Shown piece after piece: positions 45,010 to 54,799 of a stretch of DNA of 64,000 nucleotides; within the stretch, counting starts at the first letter, position 1; each line of letters begins with the position of its first letter. The notes below the pieces were generated by a model. The model saw nothing but the letters and a program-made list of their open reading frames with translations. It ran no database searches and was not told the DNA's origin. The position numbers and the translations under genes are program-made. The stretch comes from Neobacillus thermocopriae (GTDB lineage Bacteria > Bacillota > Bacilli > Bacillales > Cytobacillaceae): assembly GCF_010975035.1 (NCBI RefSeq), contig NZ_JAAIUV010000020.1, forward strand, positions 1 through 64,000. Direction: 5' to 3'.

Positions 45010-45923
45010 TAGGAGAAAGAAAGCAAGGATTTTATCTCAAAATGATCAGGTTCTAACATTCTATGATCCCAGTCTAGAATCTTTTCTAATGGCGGGATTT
45101 TTCTGTATATAACGCTATCTTCTTCTGTATCACCATGCAGGTCCTCTAAATCTTGATAGAACTGGACTCGGAGTTTTTTGAAAATAATGCCATAAAAGTA
45201 AGCGAACGGATTTTTGACCGATTGGGTATATTTTAGCTTCCTAATGAGCTGCCGGAATGCCTGGATGGCGGTTTCTAGAATTCGTTCTGGGTTCTCTTCA
45301 CACAAGTTTCTATAGGCTGCGATTTCTGCCATTTTCCAAAATTCCTCAATCGTTTTAGCTTCTGGAAAAAAGCATTTTACTATTTGCACGAATGGTTGAG
45401 GCACACGGTCGCTGACATAGGTGTCATCTAGTACCGTTCTGTTTTCCACTTGGTTCGATTGTTTTGGCGTTTCTTTACGTGATTTTTGGTTATTGGTTTT
45501 TAAAAGATTAATGGTTTCTTTATGGTGGTTCAATTTTTCCTCTTTAGGTAGTTCATTTGGAGGAAAACGATTAAAAACATAGAGATTGCTGGTTTGCGCC
45601 CCATTTTTTCGCTCGGTTTCATACACGGATAAGATTCCAAGTTTGATGGATTTTTGGATCATTCGTTTAAAAGTAGAGCGGGAAATCCCATGGTTGTTGA
45701 ATTCTTCGTGAATTGCCTTTAACATTGTACCGATTTTGGCATTTGCCACCCCTGGAACTTTAGCGGCAAAACGAGCTAGACGTTTGATTCCGATCAATTC
45801 CCCTTTGGAAAATTTCTGCTTGTGTTCTAACATCCACCACTCGAAATGAGTGTTAAACTCTTTCAGAGAAGTAAACTGCGAATATCCTTCAAATTGTGTA
45901 ATTTCGCCAGATTTTATAGGCAT
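45006..45923 (-). CDS. Winged-helix, replication-initiator-like protein of unknown role
   Basis: A 305-residue soluble protein. Residues about 60-135 look like a winged helix-turn-helix (ISRSTFKRMIQKSIKLGILS, then ERKNGAQTSNLYVFNRFP), as in plasmid and phage replication or primosome-loader proteins. The middle (about 135-175) is a charged linker. The C-terminal half is helical (EEFWKMAEIAAYRNLCE, ILETAIQAFRQLIRKLK, NPFAYFYGIIFKKLR), reminiscent of DnaD-like or primosomal domains. Its upstream region carries the same promoter-like module as the DUF1659 operon, so it is probably co-regulated with it. It may be a domesticated mobile-element gene. Confidence 0.55.
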   Translation of the reverse strand: MPIKSGEITQFEGYSQFTSLKEFNTHFEWWMLEHKQKFSKGELIGIKRLARFAAKVPGVANAKIGTMLKAIHEEFNNHGISRSTFKRMIQKSIKLGILSVYETERKNGAQTSNLYVFNRFPPNELPKEEKLNHHKETINLLKTNNQKSRKETPKQSNQVENRTVLDDTYVSDRVPQPFVQIVKCFFPEAKTIEEFWKMAEIAAYRNLCEENPERILETAIQAFRQLIRKLKYTQSVKNPFAYFYGIIFKKLRVQFYQDLEDLHGDTEEDSVIYRKIPPLEKILDWDHRMLEPDHFEIKSLLSFSY

Positions 45924-45944
45924 AACATGGCACCACCCTTTCGA

Positions 45945-45983
45945 CCTCTATATAGGGAAAACAAGGACAAAAGGTCAGGGGGG
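45945..45983 (-). promoter_or_regulatory. Promoter-like module 2, shared with 31288-31326
   Basis: On the minus strand CCCCCCTGACCTTTT, 11 bases, CCCTATATAGAGG. Both blocks and the 11-base gap are the same as at 31288-31326, with one base difference in the blocks. It ends 22 bases before the start codon. Confidence 0.65.
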
Positions 45984-46151
45984 ATTGTGACAAATTTGTG
46001 AACAATACATCATTTTCTATGCTAGTGTGGAAGGGATATAGAAAGGAAAAAATAAACTTGAAAGGTTAAGAAGAATACCGTCCAAAAAAGGCTTTCTTTG
46101 TTTTCTCTGGAATTCGTTTAGATGGATGGGATAAAAAGGAGAGGAACATTT

Positions 46152-46712
46152 ATGAAAACGGAAAAAGAAAACATGCTTCATGGGGAACTTTATTTGGCGG
46201 GAAACCCCGAATGACGACGAGATCGAATGAATGCCCGGAGGCTAACAAGATGATTGAATGAAACACCGGAAACGGATGAGAAAAAGAGAACGGAATGAAT
46301 AAAAGAGCTATTTGGTTCAACGGGATTAAATATATACATAGAACCGACGTTTCGTTGTGATGATGGCTACCATCTTCACGTCGGTGAAAATTTCTATGCC
46401 CATTTTGATTGTGTGTTTTTAGATGATTGCAAAATTCATATAGGTGACCATTGCATGCTCGGGCCGTGAGTTCATATTTATCCTGGGACACATCCTCTAA
46501 ATGCAAAGGAAAGAATATCAGGGGTAGAATATGGCAAACCTGTTACGATTGGTTACAATGTTTGGATTGGTGGGAGAGCCGTCATTCACCCTGGGGTGAA
46601 GATAGGAAATCATGTCGTTATCGCTTCAGGAGCCGTTGTATGTAAAGATGTACCGGATAAAGTGGTGGTAGGAGGCAATTCGGCAAGGGTTCTTAAACCA
46701 ATCGAGGAATAG
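46152..46712 (+). pseudogene. maa: Maltose O-acetyltransferase with four in-frame TGA codons
   Basis: Read through, the frame from ATG 46152 (AAAGGAGAGGAAC before it) gives 186 residues with the Maa layout: ENMLHGELYLAGNPE, the left-handed beta-helix repeats ([20 protein letters not shown]), and the end [19 protein letters not shown] stops interrupt at 46212, 46248, 46299 and 46467. Three fit CGA-to-TGA and one GGA-to-TGA changes. No frameshift is needed anywhere. Maa acetylates maltose or glucose; here the gene is surely inactive under the standard code. Confidence 0.88.
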
Positions 46713-46714
46713 AG

Positions 46715-46752
46715 AAAAGGTCGTTCATACAAATTAATGAACGACCTTTTTT
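46715..46752. terminator. Bidirectional terminator between maa relic and yitT-type gene
   Basis: AAAAGGTCGTTCAT and ATGAACGACCTTTT form a perfect 14-bp stem between convergent genes. Confidence 0.9.
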
Positions 46753-46766
46753 GAAACGTTGTTTCC

Positions 46767-47636
46767 TTAATGGATATCATTCTTTTTGAAATTGCCACCT
46801 CTGACTTCTGCCACATCATAGACCGTTACAAAGGCATGTTTGTCAATTTCATAAATAATTTCTTTCATTTTACTTTCTTCTAATCGGTTAATGACACAAT
46901 TGATCACTTTAATCGGTTCATTGGAATATCCACCTTGAGCCAAATTATAAGTTGCACTCCGACCTAAGCGGTCACGAATCGTTTCGACCATTTTCTCTGG
47001 TTCGCGGGTGATAATTTGAAAGGTTTTGGAGCCACTTAATCCTTCTTCGACAATGTGGATGACTTTAGAAGCAATAAAATACGCAATTCCGGACAAGATT
47101 GCCCCTTGAAGACCGAAAACAGTGGACACAACGATAAACACAAATAGATTTAAGAATAAAATCAGGTCACTCGTACCAAAAGGCAATTTACGAGAAAGCA
47201 ATACGGCTAACATATCGATGCCATCCAAAGCCCCACCATTCCGTAAGGCCAAACCCATACCGAAACCAATGATGATCCCGCCAACAACAGTTACTAATAG
47301 GGTATCCCCCTTGATAATCGTAGGTACATGGTGCATAAGAGCTGTGCCGATGGCAAGAGAGGCTATACCAATAACCGATTTAATCGCAAAACTTTTCCCG
47401 ATTTGTTTATATCCTAAAAAGACAAACGGAATATTCAGGACGGCAATGAGAATTCCAAGTGGCAATCCTGATAACTGGGATCCAACGATACTAAGGCCTG
47501 TCACTCCTCCGTCTGAAACATTATTTGGGATCAATACCGCCTCTAGTCCATAGGCCGTAATAAACGCTCCGATTATTACGAATAATCCTCGCCAAGCTAA
47601 TGTTAACATAGGTTTTTGTTGCGTATTTACACTCAT
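46767..47636 (-). CDS. YitT-family membrane protein (DUF161/DUF2179)
   Basis: A 289-residue protein with five to six membrane spans (about 12-200), including IPNNVSDGGVTGLSIV and NGGALDGIDMLAVLLSRK, followed by a soluble C-terminal DUF2179 domain (about 205-285, with YDVAEVRGGNFKK). This is the YitT/YpjC/YvjA layout. The function is not established; the C-terminal domain is thought to bind a small ligand. Single gene with its own terminator. Confidence 0.9.
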   Translation of the reverse strand: MSVNTQQKPMLTLAWRGLFVIIGAFITAYGLEAVLIPNNVSDGGVTGLSIVGSQLSGLPLGILIAVLNIPFVFLGYKQIGKSFAIKSVIGIASLAIGTALMHHVPTIIKGDTLLVTVVGGIIIGFGMGLALRNGGALDGIDMLAVLLSRKLPFGTSDLILFLNLFVFIVVSTVFGLQGAILSGIAYFIASKVIHIVEEGLSGSKTFQIITREPEKMVETIRDRLGRSATYNLAQGGYSNEPIKVINCVINRLEESKMKEIIYEIDKHAFVTVYDVAEVRGGNFKKNDIH

Positions 47637-48597
47637 CTCTTCTCCCCATTTCTATTTCATATTTTTACTTTTCCTCTTTTTTCCACTTTTTATGTATAAA
47701 AAGGTGTCAGTACCTCATTCAACCATTATTCATTGTGTTCTTCCTCTTAGAAATCGAATTCCAATTATAAAGAATATCAAAAAATCGGGAAATGGGGAAA
47801 TAAAAGGTAGGGGATAAGAAGACTAGACATATTTTGGTGTCTTTATTGGTTATTATAGATGTCACTGATATTTATTTAAGGTTCATCAATGAAAATTATT
47901 TGTTTGTTGACTTGTGTATGTGAAAAATTCAACAACATAATCCAAAATTCGACCATTTTAGACAAAATTTCCCCCATCTTAGTGTAAAAATATTGTCAAA
48001 GAATGTGCCGAAAAATGATAATGTTTTAAGGTGATTAAAAAGGTGTATTTATTGTAAATATTTGTTAGATATATAAACAAATAGACCTAAATATTGAGAG
48101 GGAAAATGGTGCGATTATTACTGCGGGAATGGGTTTTGTAGTGGAGCGATCATATGGATGAAGTGGAAAGACTTGGACGATACCGAGGATCGAAGAACCG
48201 AAAGTGTCGCCAAGTTTTCTTAACATTAGAAAAGGAAGACATTGAAAACTAACAATTTTCGATTGTCATATCTCCATATCATACTGTTTCTTAAATATCA
48301 TCCCGTTACTATTGTAAAAAATAACGAATTTTTTAATACCTTTGTTTCTCTGCTGGCGTCCAGTTGTCACTTGTTCCTTTTCAATGGTGAACAAAGAAAA
48401 AGATGAAACGATTTTAGATAATACCTTTATTGGAAGCATGGTTGATTTATGGAAGAAAACGAATTGATTTCGGAAATTCCTTTTTTATTCAAAAATGAAC
48501 GGGGAAGTCTTTATTTTAAAGATGAAACAAGTTGACGAGATGGTAACGGATGTATTTGTAAACTCGTCAATCATTCACTCTTAAAGGGGAAAATAGG
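47637..48597. other. Long intergenic stretch upstream of the FapA-like gene
   Basis: This 961-base gap holds a divergent promoter area near the yitT-type gene, one 32-codon frame with a ribosome binding site (48154-48252), and two short unsupported frames (48384-48467 and 48495-48584). The latter could be remnants of a decayed gene. No structured RNA stands out. Confidence 0.4.
48154..48252 (+). CDS. Possible 32-residue basic peptide
   Basis: GTGGAG stands 7 bases before the ATG. The product is strongly charged (GRYRGSKNRKCRQVFLTLEK) with one cysteine. An 11-codon frame with its own GAGAGGG site ends inside this ribosome binding site, which could couple the two. No family recognised; it may be spurious. 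Confidence 0.3.
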   Translation: MDEVERLGRYRGSKNRKCRQVFLTLEKEDIEN

Positions 48598-50589
48598 ATG
48601 AGTGGAAAGAATCTGTCGAAAGGAAAGAAAAACAAAAAAGAGATTAATAAAGGGTGGAACTTATCGAAGATACAGAATCCTCAAGAAAAGAGGAAGCGAA
48701 AATCAAAGAGATTTTTTCGACTACTTGGGACAAAATTGGTTTTAAGAAAACGAAATAAAGAGGATCTTACTATCGATAAAGTTCATCGATTCAGAACATC
48801 AGCCATGGAAATAGAGGAAAAGCGAACAGAAGTCCATCTAGGGAAGGTTTGGGTAAAAGATGGACAAATTTATTGTAAGGAATCATCTGCACATTTTCCT
48901 ACCATTACGGTTTCAGAAGGTATGCATCTCTATAAAAATGGAAAATTAGTCAAAAAAACCACTGTCCTTTCAGAAAAGGATCAGATAAGGGTTGATTTTC
49001 CAAACGAGCGGAAAGAAGCTTCATGGTCTATTCAGCTTCATCCTTCGAAAATGGAAGCCATCCTGAATGTCGAAATGGGCTATCAAAAAGTACATCAATT
49101 AAAGGATCAGGAACCAAGTGCACATCTTGATCTTCAAATCGAAACGAAGCTCAAAATGATTAATCCTCTTCAAGCGACTCATCTAGAACAAAGAATGAAA
49201 GAACTAGGAATCAATACGGGGATTCAACCACAGGAAATTCAAAGAGCGTTAAATGCCACTGAATCGGGACAATTTATTATTGCGAAAGGATTAGAACCTA
49301 TCCAAGGAAAAGATGGTTGGGTGGAATGGGCATCTGAATTTTTTGATTCTAGCCATTTACGTTCCAAAGAAGAGAATGGAATCCAACCTTTAACATCACA
49401 AAATTTTGTCCAATCAGGGCAGTTGATTGGAACGATTCATCCTCCTGTACCTGGAAAAGCAGGGTATTCGGTTACTGGAGAAAGCATTCCTGCAAATTCA
49501 ACAAAAGCGATTCAACTTCAATTAGGCAAAGGAACAGATCTGTTGGAGAAAGGTTCAAAGATCGTCGCTCTATTACCGGGACGAGTGTCCATTCAACAAA
49601 GCGAGGAGAAGCTGGCTGTTTGCGTAATTCCGAGATATTATCAATCAGGTCATTTGTATAATCGAGCAGGACAAATCCAATTTTATGGGGACGTAGAAAT
49701 CAAAGGAGATGTCGATGAGAAAGCAGTAGTGGAAGCCATGCACGATATTGTTGTTCATGGCATGGTCAATGAATCGAAGATTACCGCTGGGAATCACATC
49801 ATTGTCTGCAAAAATGTCCTTAATGGCCGTCTTAGTGCAGGAAAAGAGTTTACATCTGTGATGGAATTAGGAATGATCTTGAGCCAAGTCTCTTCACAAC
49901 TTCATGATTTAGCGTCTGCTGTCGTCCAAGTTTTTCAATCTCCTCTTTTTAAAAAATCAGATATGGGAAAAATGGGGATTCGCTCTTTAATCCGTCTTTT
50001 ATTACAAAAAAAGTTTCAACAATTACCCTCCCTTATTAAAAAATTAGAGAAATGGATCGTTATGAATGAACATCGGCATATGGTGGAACCTGAATTAAAA
50101 GAAATTCATTCTGAATTAGTGGATGCATTTTTCAATTTGGAATCTTCTCCATTGAAAGATGTAGCCGATATTGAGTCCATAAAAGATCGGATGGAAAAAA
50201 TTCGCGTATATTATTCCTTCAGTGAGTCAAATAATGCCAAAATCATTATCCCTTATGCTTTAAACAGTGAGATTATTTGTAGTGGAGATGTGTCCATCAT
50301 TGGAAAAGGAAGTTTGGATACGAAGATTTTTTCAGAAGGTAGAGTGGAAATTAAAGGGGTTCTTTGTGGTGGAAATGTGTATGCAGCTAAAGGAGTCGTC
50401 GTGGAAGAAACTTGGATAAGAGGCAAAGAAAAAACGAAAATTTCCGTTCCACTTGGACAATCCATCAAAATCAATCATGCGCAAGGAGGAACCATAATCC
50501 AGATTGGGAGTCAAATGTATCGCTTGGAAAATGAGAAAAAGAATGTTCATGCGGTTTTATCGAAGGAAGGAACGTTTCAATTTTTGTAA
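48598..50589 (+). CDS. FapA (DUF342) family protein
   Basis: A 663-residue DUF342/FapA-family protein. A very basic N-terminal tail (about 1-62) precedes the FapA N-terminal domain. The conserved DUF342 core begins with PPVPGKAGYSVTGE (about residue 281) and continues through parallel-beta-helix-like repeats (IQFYGDVEIKGDVDEKAVVEA, KITAGNHIIVCKNVLNGRLSAG, EGRVEIKGVLCGGNVYAAKG). A coiled-coil-like insert lies at about 420-540. The family is named for flagellar assembly, but many members are of unknown function. It opens the signalling cluster. Confidence 0.85.
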   Translation: MSGKNLSKGKKNKKEINKGWNLSKIQNPQEKRKRKSKRFFRLLGTKLVLRKRNKEDLTIDKVHRFRTSAMEIEEKRTEVHLGKVWVKDGQIYCKESSAHFPTITVSEGMHLYKNGKLVKKTTVLSEKDQIRVDFPNERKEASWSIQLHPSKMEAILNVEMGYQKVHQLKDQEPSAHLDLQIETKLKMINPLQATHLEQRMKELGINTGIQPQEIQRALNATESGQFIIAKGLEPIQGKDGWVEWASEFFDSSHLRSKEENGIQPLTSQNFVQSGQLIGTIHPPVPGKAGYSVTGESIPANSTKAIQLQLGKGTDLLEKGSKIVALLPGRVSIQQSEEKLAVCVIPRYYQSGHLYNRAGQIQFYGDVEIKGDVDEKAVVEAMHDIVVHGMVNESKITAGNHIIVCKNVLNGRLSAGKEFTSVMELGMILSQVSSQLHDLASAVVQVFQSPLFKKSDMGKMGIRSLIRLLLQKKFQQLPSLIKKLEKWIVMNEHRHMVEPELKEIHSELVDAFFNLESSPLKDVADIESIKDRMEKIRVYYSFSESNNAKIIIPYALNSEIICSGDVSIIGKGSLDTKIFSEGRVEIKGVLCGGNVYAAKGVVVEETWIRGKEKTKISVPLGQSIKINHAQGGTIIQIGSQMYRLENEKKNVHAVLSKEGTFQFL

Positions 50590-50896
50590 TTCACACAATA
50601 GCAAAGGATCAGTTATTTAGTTGTTTGAGTGAAGAGGATTTGTTAAAATTCTTAATCCGGAATGTTTTTTATGGCGGTTACATCTGTTCGGGACCTTTTA
50701 ATTAGTAATATTTACATGTTGTTTTCTTATATCATTTGCAGGATGATTAAAATGATTCCCTTTTCAAGGGAGTAAAAAAGTTGACATGTTCTTCCATTCA
50801 TGGGGGAATGTAGGGTCCATAGCCATCTTGAAGAAGGATCTGGGTATCGTTTACCTGTCAATAGTGTAGGAAAGTCTTTATGAAAGGATTGGAAGG
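50590..50896 (+). other. Gap between FapA-like and first LytTR regulator
   Basis: Contains a small hairpin, TCCCTT-TTC-AAGGGA, followed by GTAAAAAAG near 50757-50780. No gene was recognised. The weak tail makes termination uncertain. Confidence 0.4.
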
Positions 50897-51643
50897 ATGT
50901 ACCCAATAAAGGTCGTATTAGTCGATGATGACCAGGATTCATTACAAATTCTTCAATATTTTATGAAAGAAGTCGCCTTTTTTCAAGTGGTAGGTCTTGG
51001 TAGTAATGGGGAGGAATTAATTGATGAAGTGATGAAGAAAAAGCCGGACCTCATTATTACCGATATTCGAATGCCAAAGAAAAATGGTATCCAAGCTATT
51101 AAAGATAGTGTATCTATTTACCCCAATCTTAAATATATTTTTGTTTCTGCTTTTGATCACTATGCGGTCGAAGCCTTTGAAATGGAAGCCATCGATTATC
51201 TTGTAAAGCCGGTTGAAAAAGTTCGATTTTTACAGGCACTGGAGAAAGCCAAAGATAGGATTGAGTGCGAAAAGGCGTTCGTAGAAGAACATACATCCCA
51301 GCCGTCTATGGATATGTTGTCCATTAAAGACGCTGCATGTATTCGCTTTATCCCTCAGGATGATATTTTTTTTATCGAAAAAATTGGAAAAAAATGCTTA
51401 GTCCACACGAAAAAAGGGCGATATGAAACCAATCAAACATTAGGAAACTTGTTGCCCCGACTGAACAGTGATTTTTATCAAGGGCATCGCTCTTATATTA
51501 TTAATTTAAGGAAAATCGCTCAAATTTCACCCCATCATGAAACCTATATTGTTTCATTTCAAGGTTATGAACAAGTGGCCAATATATCTAAATTGAAAAT
51601 TAGCGAAGTCAAAGAAAGAATTTCTATCGTACATGAGGGATAG
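50897..51643 (+). CDS. LytTR-type response regulator 1
   Basis: A 248-residue regulator with an N-terminal receiver domain (VVLVDDDQD, phospho-acceptor Asp56 in IITDIRMP, Lys in YLVKPVEK) and a C-terminal LytTR DNA-binding domain (about 145-245: FFIEKIGKKCLVHTKKGRYE, FYQGHRSYIINLRKI). LytTR proteins bind pairs of 9-bp repeats and often control virulence, competence or cell-wall functions. It is followed 44 bases later by a paralog and then by a hybrid kinase, a natural partner. Confidence 0.9.
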   Translation: MYPIKVVLVDDDQDSLQILQYFMKEVAFFQVVGLGSNGEELIDEVMKKKPDLIITDIRMPKKNGIQAIKDSVSIYPNLKYIFVSAFDHYAVEAFEMEAIDYLVKPVEKVRFLQALEKAKDRIECEKAFVEEHTSQPSMDMLSIKDAACIRFIPQDDIFFIEKIGKKCLVHTKKGRYETNQTLGNLLPRLNSDFYQGHRSYIINLRKIAQISPHHETYIVSFQGYEQVANISKLKISEVKERISIVHEG

Positions 51644-51687
51644 AAGGTCCCAAATATTCTGCAAGTATACCACTAGGGGGGATTCCG

Positions 51688-52419
51688 ATGAATGAACTAA
51701 GGGTGATTATTGCGGATGATGACCTTTCTTCCCGATTATTGCTCGTCCATCTTATGAAGGATTTACCGGAATTGAAGGTCGTAGGAGAGGCAGAAAACGG
51801 CATCGATTTTTTTCATTTGGTTATAGAGGAAAAACCAGATATCGTGTTGGTTGATATTCATATGCCTGGCTTAAATGGATTGGAAGCGGTTATCGCTTGT
51901 AAAGAAGTTTTACCAGACTTACAGATTATTTTTATTACCGGGTATGATGAATATGCGATTGAAGCATTTCAAATCTCGGCAACGGATTATATTGTGAAAC
52001 CAGTGGAAAGGGTACGGCTTTATATGGCTCTTGAACGGGCCAAAAAACAATACCAATTGAAAAAAATGAGCCAAAAAATCAAGAATTTGAAGGAAACGAA
52101 TAAACTCTTGATTCGATCGAATCGTTCCCTCCAATATGTAGTACCTATGGATATTCTTTTTATAGAAAAAGAAGGAAGAAAGACCGTTGTCCATACGGCT
52201 AATCAAGAGATTGAAACGTCTGAACCGATCCAAAAACTAGGCGAAAGACTACCAAGTTATTTTGTTAAGACCCATCGTTCCTATTTAATCAATTTAAAAA
52301 CAATTGAAAAGATTGAACCTTCTGGTGAAACTTACACGGCCTCATTCTTTCATACGCAAAAAGTTGCCTATATTTCTAAATTAAAAATTAATGAAGTCAC
52401 TCGATTATTAAGTTCATAG
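51688..52419 (+). CDS. LytTR-type response regulator 2
   Basis: A 243-residue paralog of the preceding regulator, with receiver domain (VIIADDDLSS, Asp56 in VLVDIHMP, YIVKPVER) and LytTR domain (LFIEKEGRKTVVHTANQEIE, YFVKTHRSYLINLKTIE). Similar length and layout, and the same order with an AGGGGGGATTCCG ribosome binding site, suggest tandem duplication. The two may heterodimerise or answer different kinases. Confidence 0.9.
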   Translation: MNELRVIIADDDLSSRLLLVHLMKDLPELKVVGEAENGIDFFHLVIEEKPDIVLVDIHMPGLNGLEAVIACKEVLPDLQIIFITGYDEYAIEAFQISATDYIVKPVERVRLYMALERAKKQYQLKKMSQKIKNLKETNKLLIRSNRSLQYVVPMDILFIEKEGRKTVVHTANQEIETSEPIQKLGERLPSYFVKTHRSYLINLKTIEKIEPSGETYTASFFHTQKVAYISKLKINEVTRLLSS

Positions 52420-52537
52420 ATGTTATTCCAAATGGTTGATGAAAAATGGAATACTTGAGAGAATAATTTTTCCGCGAATTAAAGTCCCACATAACGTAGT
52501 ATTCAGCAACAGATAATGGGAATATTTTTATAAGGTT

Positions 52538-54535
52538 GTGTTTTCTATGTTCGATTTAGCTTCCATTCATGTATTTATATGGGCATTGGGATTCACGTTG
52601 ATTTTCATCGTCATCCTTTTGTCTATCAGACTTGTGAAAAAAAATCATGAGCTTCGGAAGTATCGGATGTTTGAAATTCATTATCAATCATTGATCGAGC
52701 ACAACCCGAATGTGGTATGGACAGTGGATACCGAAGGGAAGATTGTCCACGTGAATCCGAGAGCAATGGAATTATTAAAGTATGAAAAGGAGCAATTCTT
52801 GTCCAAACCCTTTTTCTCTTTTTTACATGAGGAAGATCGGAAAAAGGCGAAACAGAAGTTTTTTCATTTGCTTGAGGAAGACAGAACGTATTTTGACGCA
52901 TGCATTCAAGATGCGGAAGACAAATGGGTTCCCATGTTCATTACACTTGTTCCTATTATGATTCATGGAAAAATGACAGGAGCATTTGTGTTTGCGCGAG
53001 ATAATAGTGAAGTGGTTGAGCATAAAAATCAAATGAAGAAGGCACAGTTGGATCTCATTCATACCATACAAAAACAACAAGGTATGACATTTAAATATGT
53101 GAAAATGGGAGACCAGTTTATTCATACCTTATGTGAGGGCGAGTTAGTAGAAAAACTAGGGCTATCCTCTTCTATGGTAGTTGGAAAACCGTTGCACGGT
53201 GTATTGCCGAAAGAAGAAGCAGATGCGAAACTACTAGCTTATGAGAAAGCTTGGGAAGGGGAAGTCACACATTTTGAAGCTTCCATGAACGGAATATATT
53301 TTTATGTTACGTTGAGCCCTGTTTTTCTAGAGGGGCGGGTTGTAGAGGTCATTGGATCGGGAATTGATATTACGAAACGGAAATTGATAGAAAGAGAAAT
53401 GATTCAAGCGAAAGAAGAGGCGGTTAAAGCGAGTTTAGCCAAATCAGAGTTTTTATCCAATATGAGTCATGAATTAAGGACACCTCTTAATGCCATTCTT
53501 GGATTTTCCCAATTGTTAGAAGGGCAAGAATCCCTTACTGAACAGCAGCGTTTTTTTGTCAAGGAAATTTTAAAAGGCGGACGTCATTTGCTGGAGCTGA
53601 TTAATGAAATATTGGATCTCTCAAGAATTGAAGCAGGGCAGCTGAAAATTTCCTCCCAAATCGTGAACATTCGAACCATGATGGAGGAATGTATCAATTT
53701 AGTAGCGCCTGTGGCTGTTACTAAAGGGATTTATATCACGAATGAAAGGACCATGGCTGGGAATCAGAATGTTTATGTGGATCCAACAAGATTAAAGCAG
53801 GTGTTGTTGAACTTATTAGAGAATGCCATTAAATATAATAAAGAAAATGGAGATATCTTTATTACCTATGAATGTAAAGAGAACTTTCTTTATGTCCATA
53901 TTCAAGATACAGGTATGGGAATTCCTCCTGAAGCGCAAGAAAAAATTTTTACTCCATTCTTCCGACTTGAACACTCACAAATAGAAGGGACAGGTATGGG
54001 GCTCTCTCTTGTTAAACAACTAATTCAATTAATGGGTGGACAAGTAGGGGTAAATAGTCATTTGGGGATGGGAAGCGATTTTTGGATTAGCTTACCGCTG
54101 GCCCATCCGAATCAAAAGATAGCGCAACCGGATAATGAGAAGAAGAGAATTGTATCTCCTATCCAAAAAAACGTTACCATTTTATATATCGAAGATGATC
54201 CATCTAATTTGCTATTAGTGACGGAAATATTAAAAGAAATCCATGATGTGACCTTACATGTGGCACAGACAGGTTTGGCAGGGCTAGAAATGGCCAATCA
54301 GCAAAAGTATGATTTAATTTTATTAGATTTAAATCTGCCTGATATGAACGGTTTTCATGTCCTTGAGAAATTAAAAGAAAACGTTCGTACCGCTGACATC
54401 CCAGTCATTGCCCTTAGCTCGAATGCTAGGAAAGAGGACCTGAACCGTGCGATCAAACATGGATTTAGTGATTATTTAACAAAGCCCATTGATATTTCCT
54501 GCTTTTTAAGCATTCTATTAAAATATTTGGAATGA
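52538..54535 (+). CDS. Hybrid sensor histidine kinase with C-terminal receiver
   Basis: A 665-residue kinase: one N-terminal span (about 12-33), PAS domain (about 45-165, VVWTVDTEGKIVHVNP), a second, diverged PAS-like domain (about 180-285), HisKA with His311 in SNMSHELRTPLNAILGFS, and HATPase (NLLENAIKYN, DTGMGIPPEAQEKIF, GTGMGLSLVK). It ends in a receiver (about 545-662, ILYIEDDPSN, LILLDLNLPDMNG, YLTKPIDIS). No HPt domain is visible in the cluster, so phosphate may flow to the LytTR regulators or to an Spo0B/Spo0F-like relay elsewhere. A Spo0E-family phosphatase gene follows. Confidence 0.93.
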   Translation: MFSMFDLASIHVFIWALGFTLIFIVILLSIRLVKKNHELRKYRMFEIHYQSLIEHNPNVVWTVDTEGKIVHVNPRAMELLKYEKEQFLSKPFFSFLHEEDRKKAKQKFFHLLEEDRTYFDACIQDAEDKWVPMFITLVPIMIHGKMTGAFVFARDNSEVVEHKNQMKKAQLDLIHTIQKQQGMTFKYVKMGDQFIHTLCEGELVEKLGLSSSMVVGKPLHGVLPKEEADAKLLAYEKAWEGEVTHFEASMNGIYFYVTLSPVFLEGRVVEVIGSGIDITKRKLIEREMIQAKEEAVKASLAKSEFLSNMSHELRTPLNAILGFSQLLEGQESLTEQQRFFVKEILKGGRHLLELINEILDLSRIEAGQLKISSQIVNIRTMMEECINLVAPVAVTKGIYITNERTMAGNQNVYVDPTRLKQVLLNLLENAIKYNKENGDIFITYECKENFLYVHIQDTGMGIPPEAQEKIFTPFFRLEHSQIEGTGMGLSLVKQLIQLMGGQVGVNSHLGMGSDFWISLPLAHPNQKIAQPDNEKKRIVSPIQKNVTILYIEDDPSNLLLVTEILKEIHDVTLHVAQTGLAGLEMANQQKYDLILLDLNLPDMNGFHVLEKLKENVRTADIPVIALSSNARKEDLNRAIKHGFSDYLTKPIDISCFLSILLKYLE

Positions 54536-54799
54536 CAGGTGGTGTGTGTAGCATCATCTGTTCTTTTTTGAAAAAGTGGAAATGATGTCTGTTTGATTAT
54601 GAAAATCTTTATGAGCTGTTTTTCCATTAGTTGACGATATTAGACAATTACTGACAAAATTCCGGAAAATCCCTCCACTCCATACCGCTCTATCCGCATT
54701 TTAAGCAAAACTTCCTCTATTTAAATCCAATTCACCCAAATACGAATCTTGCTATTATAAAATAAAATTGTGACCATTGTAATGTAAAGGCGGTTGGGA

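Noticed and set aside
46152-46712. TGA read as a sense codon (alternative genetic code or selenocysteine)
   Set aside because: Other genes in the window end normally in TGA, no SECIS-like element is evident, and family alignment expects Arg or Gly at these places.
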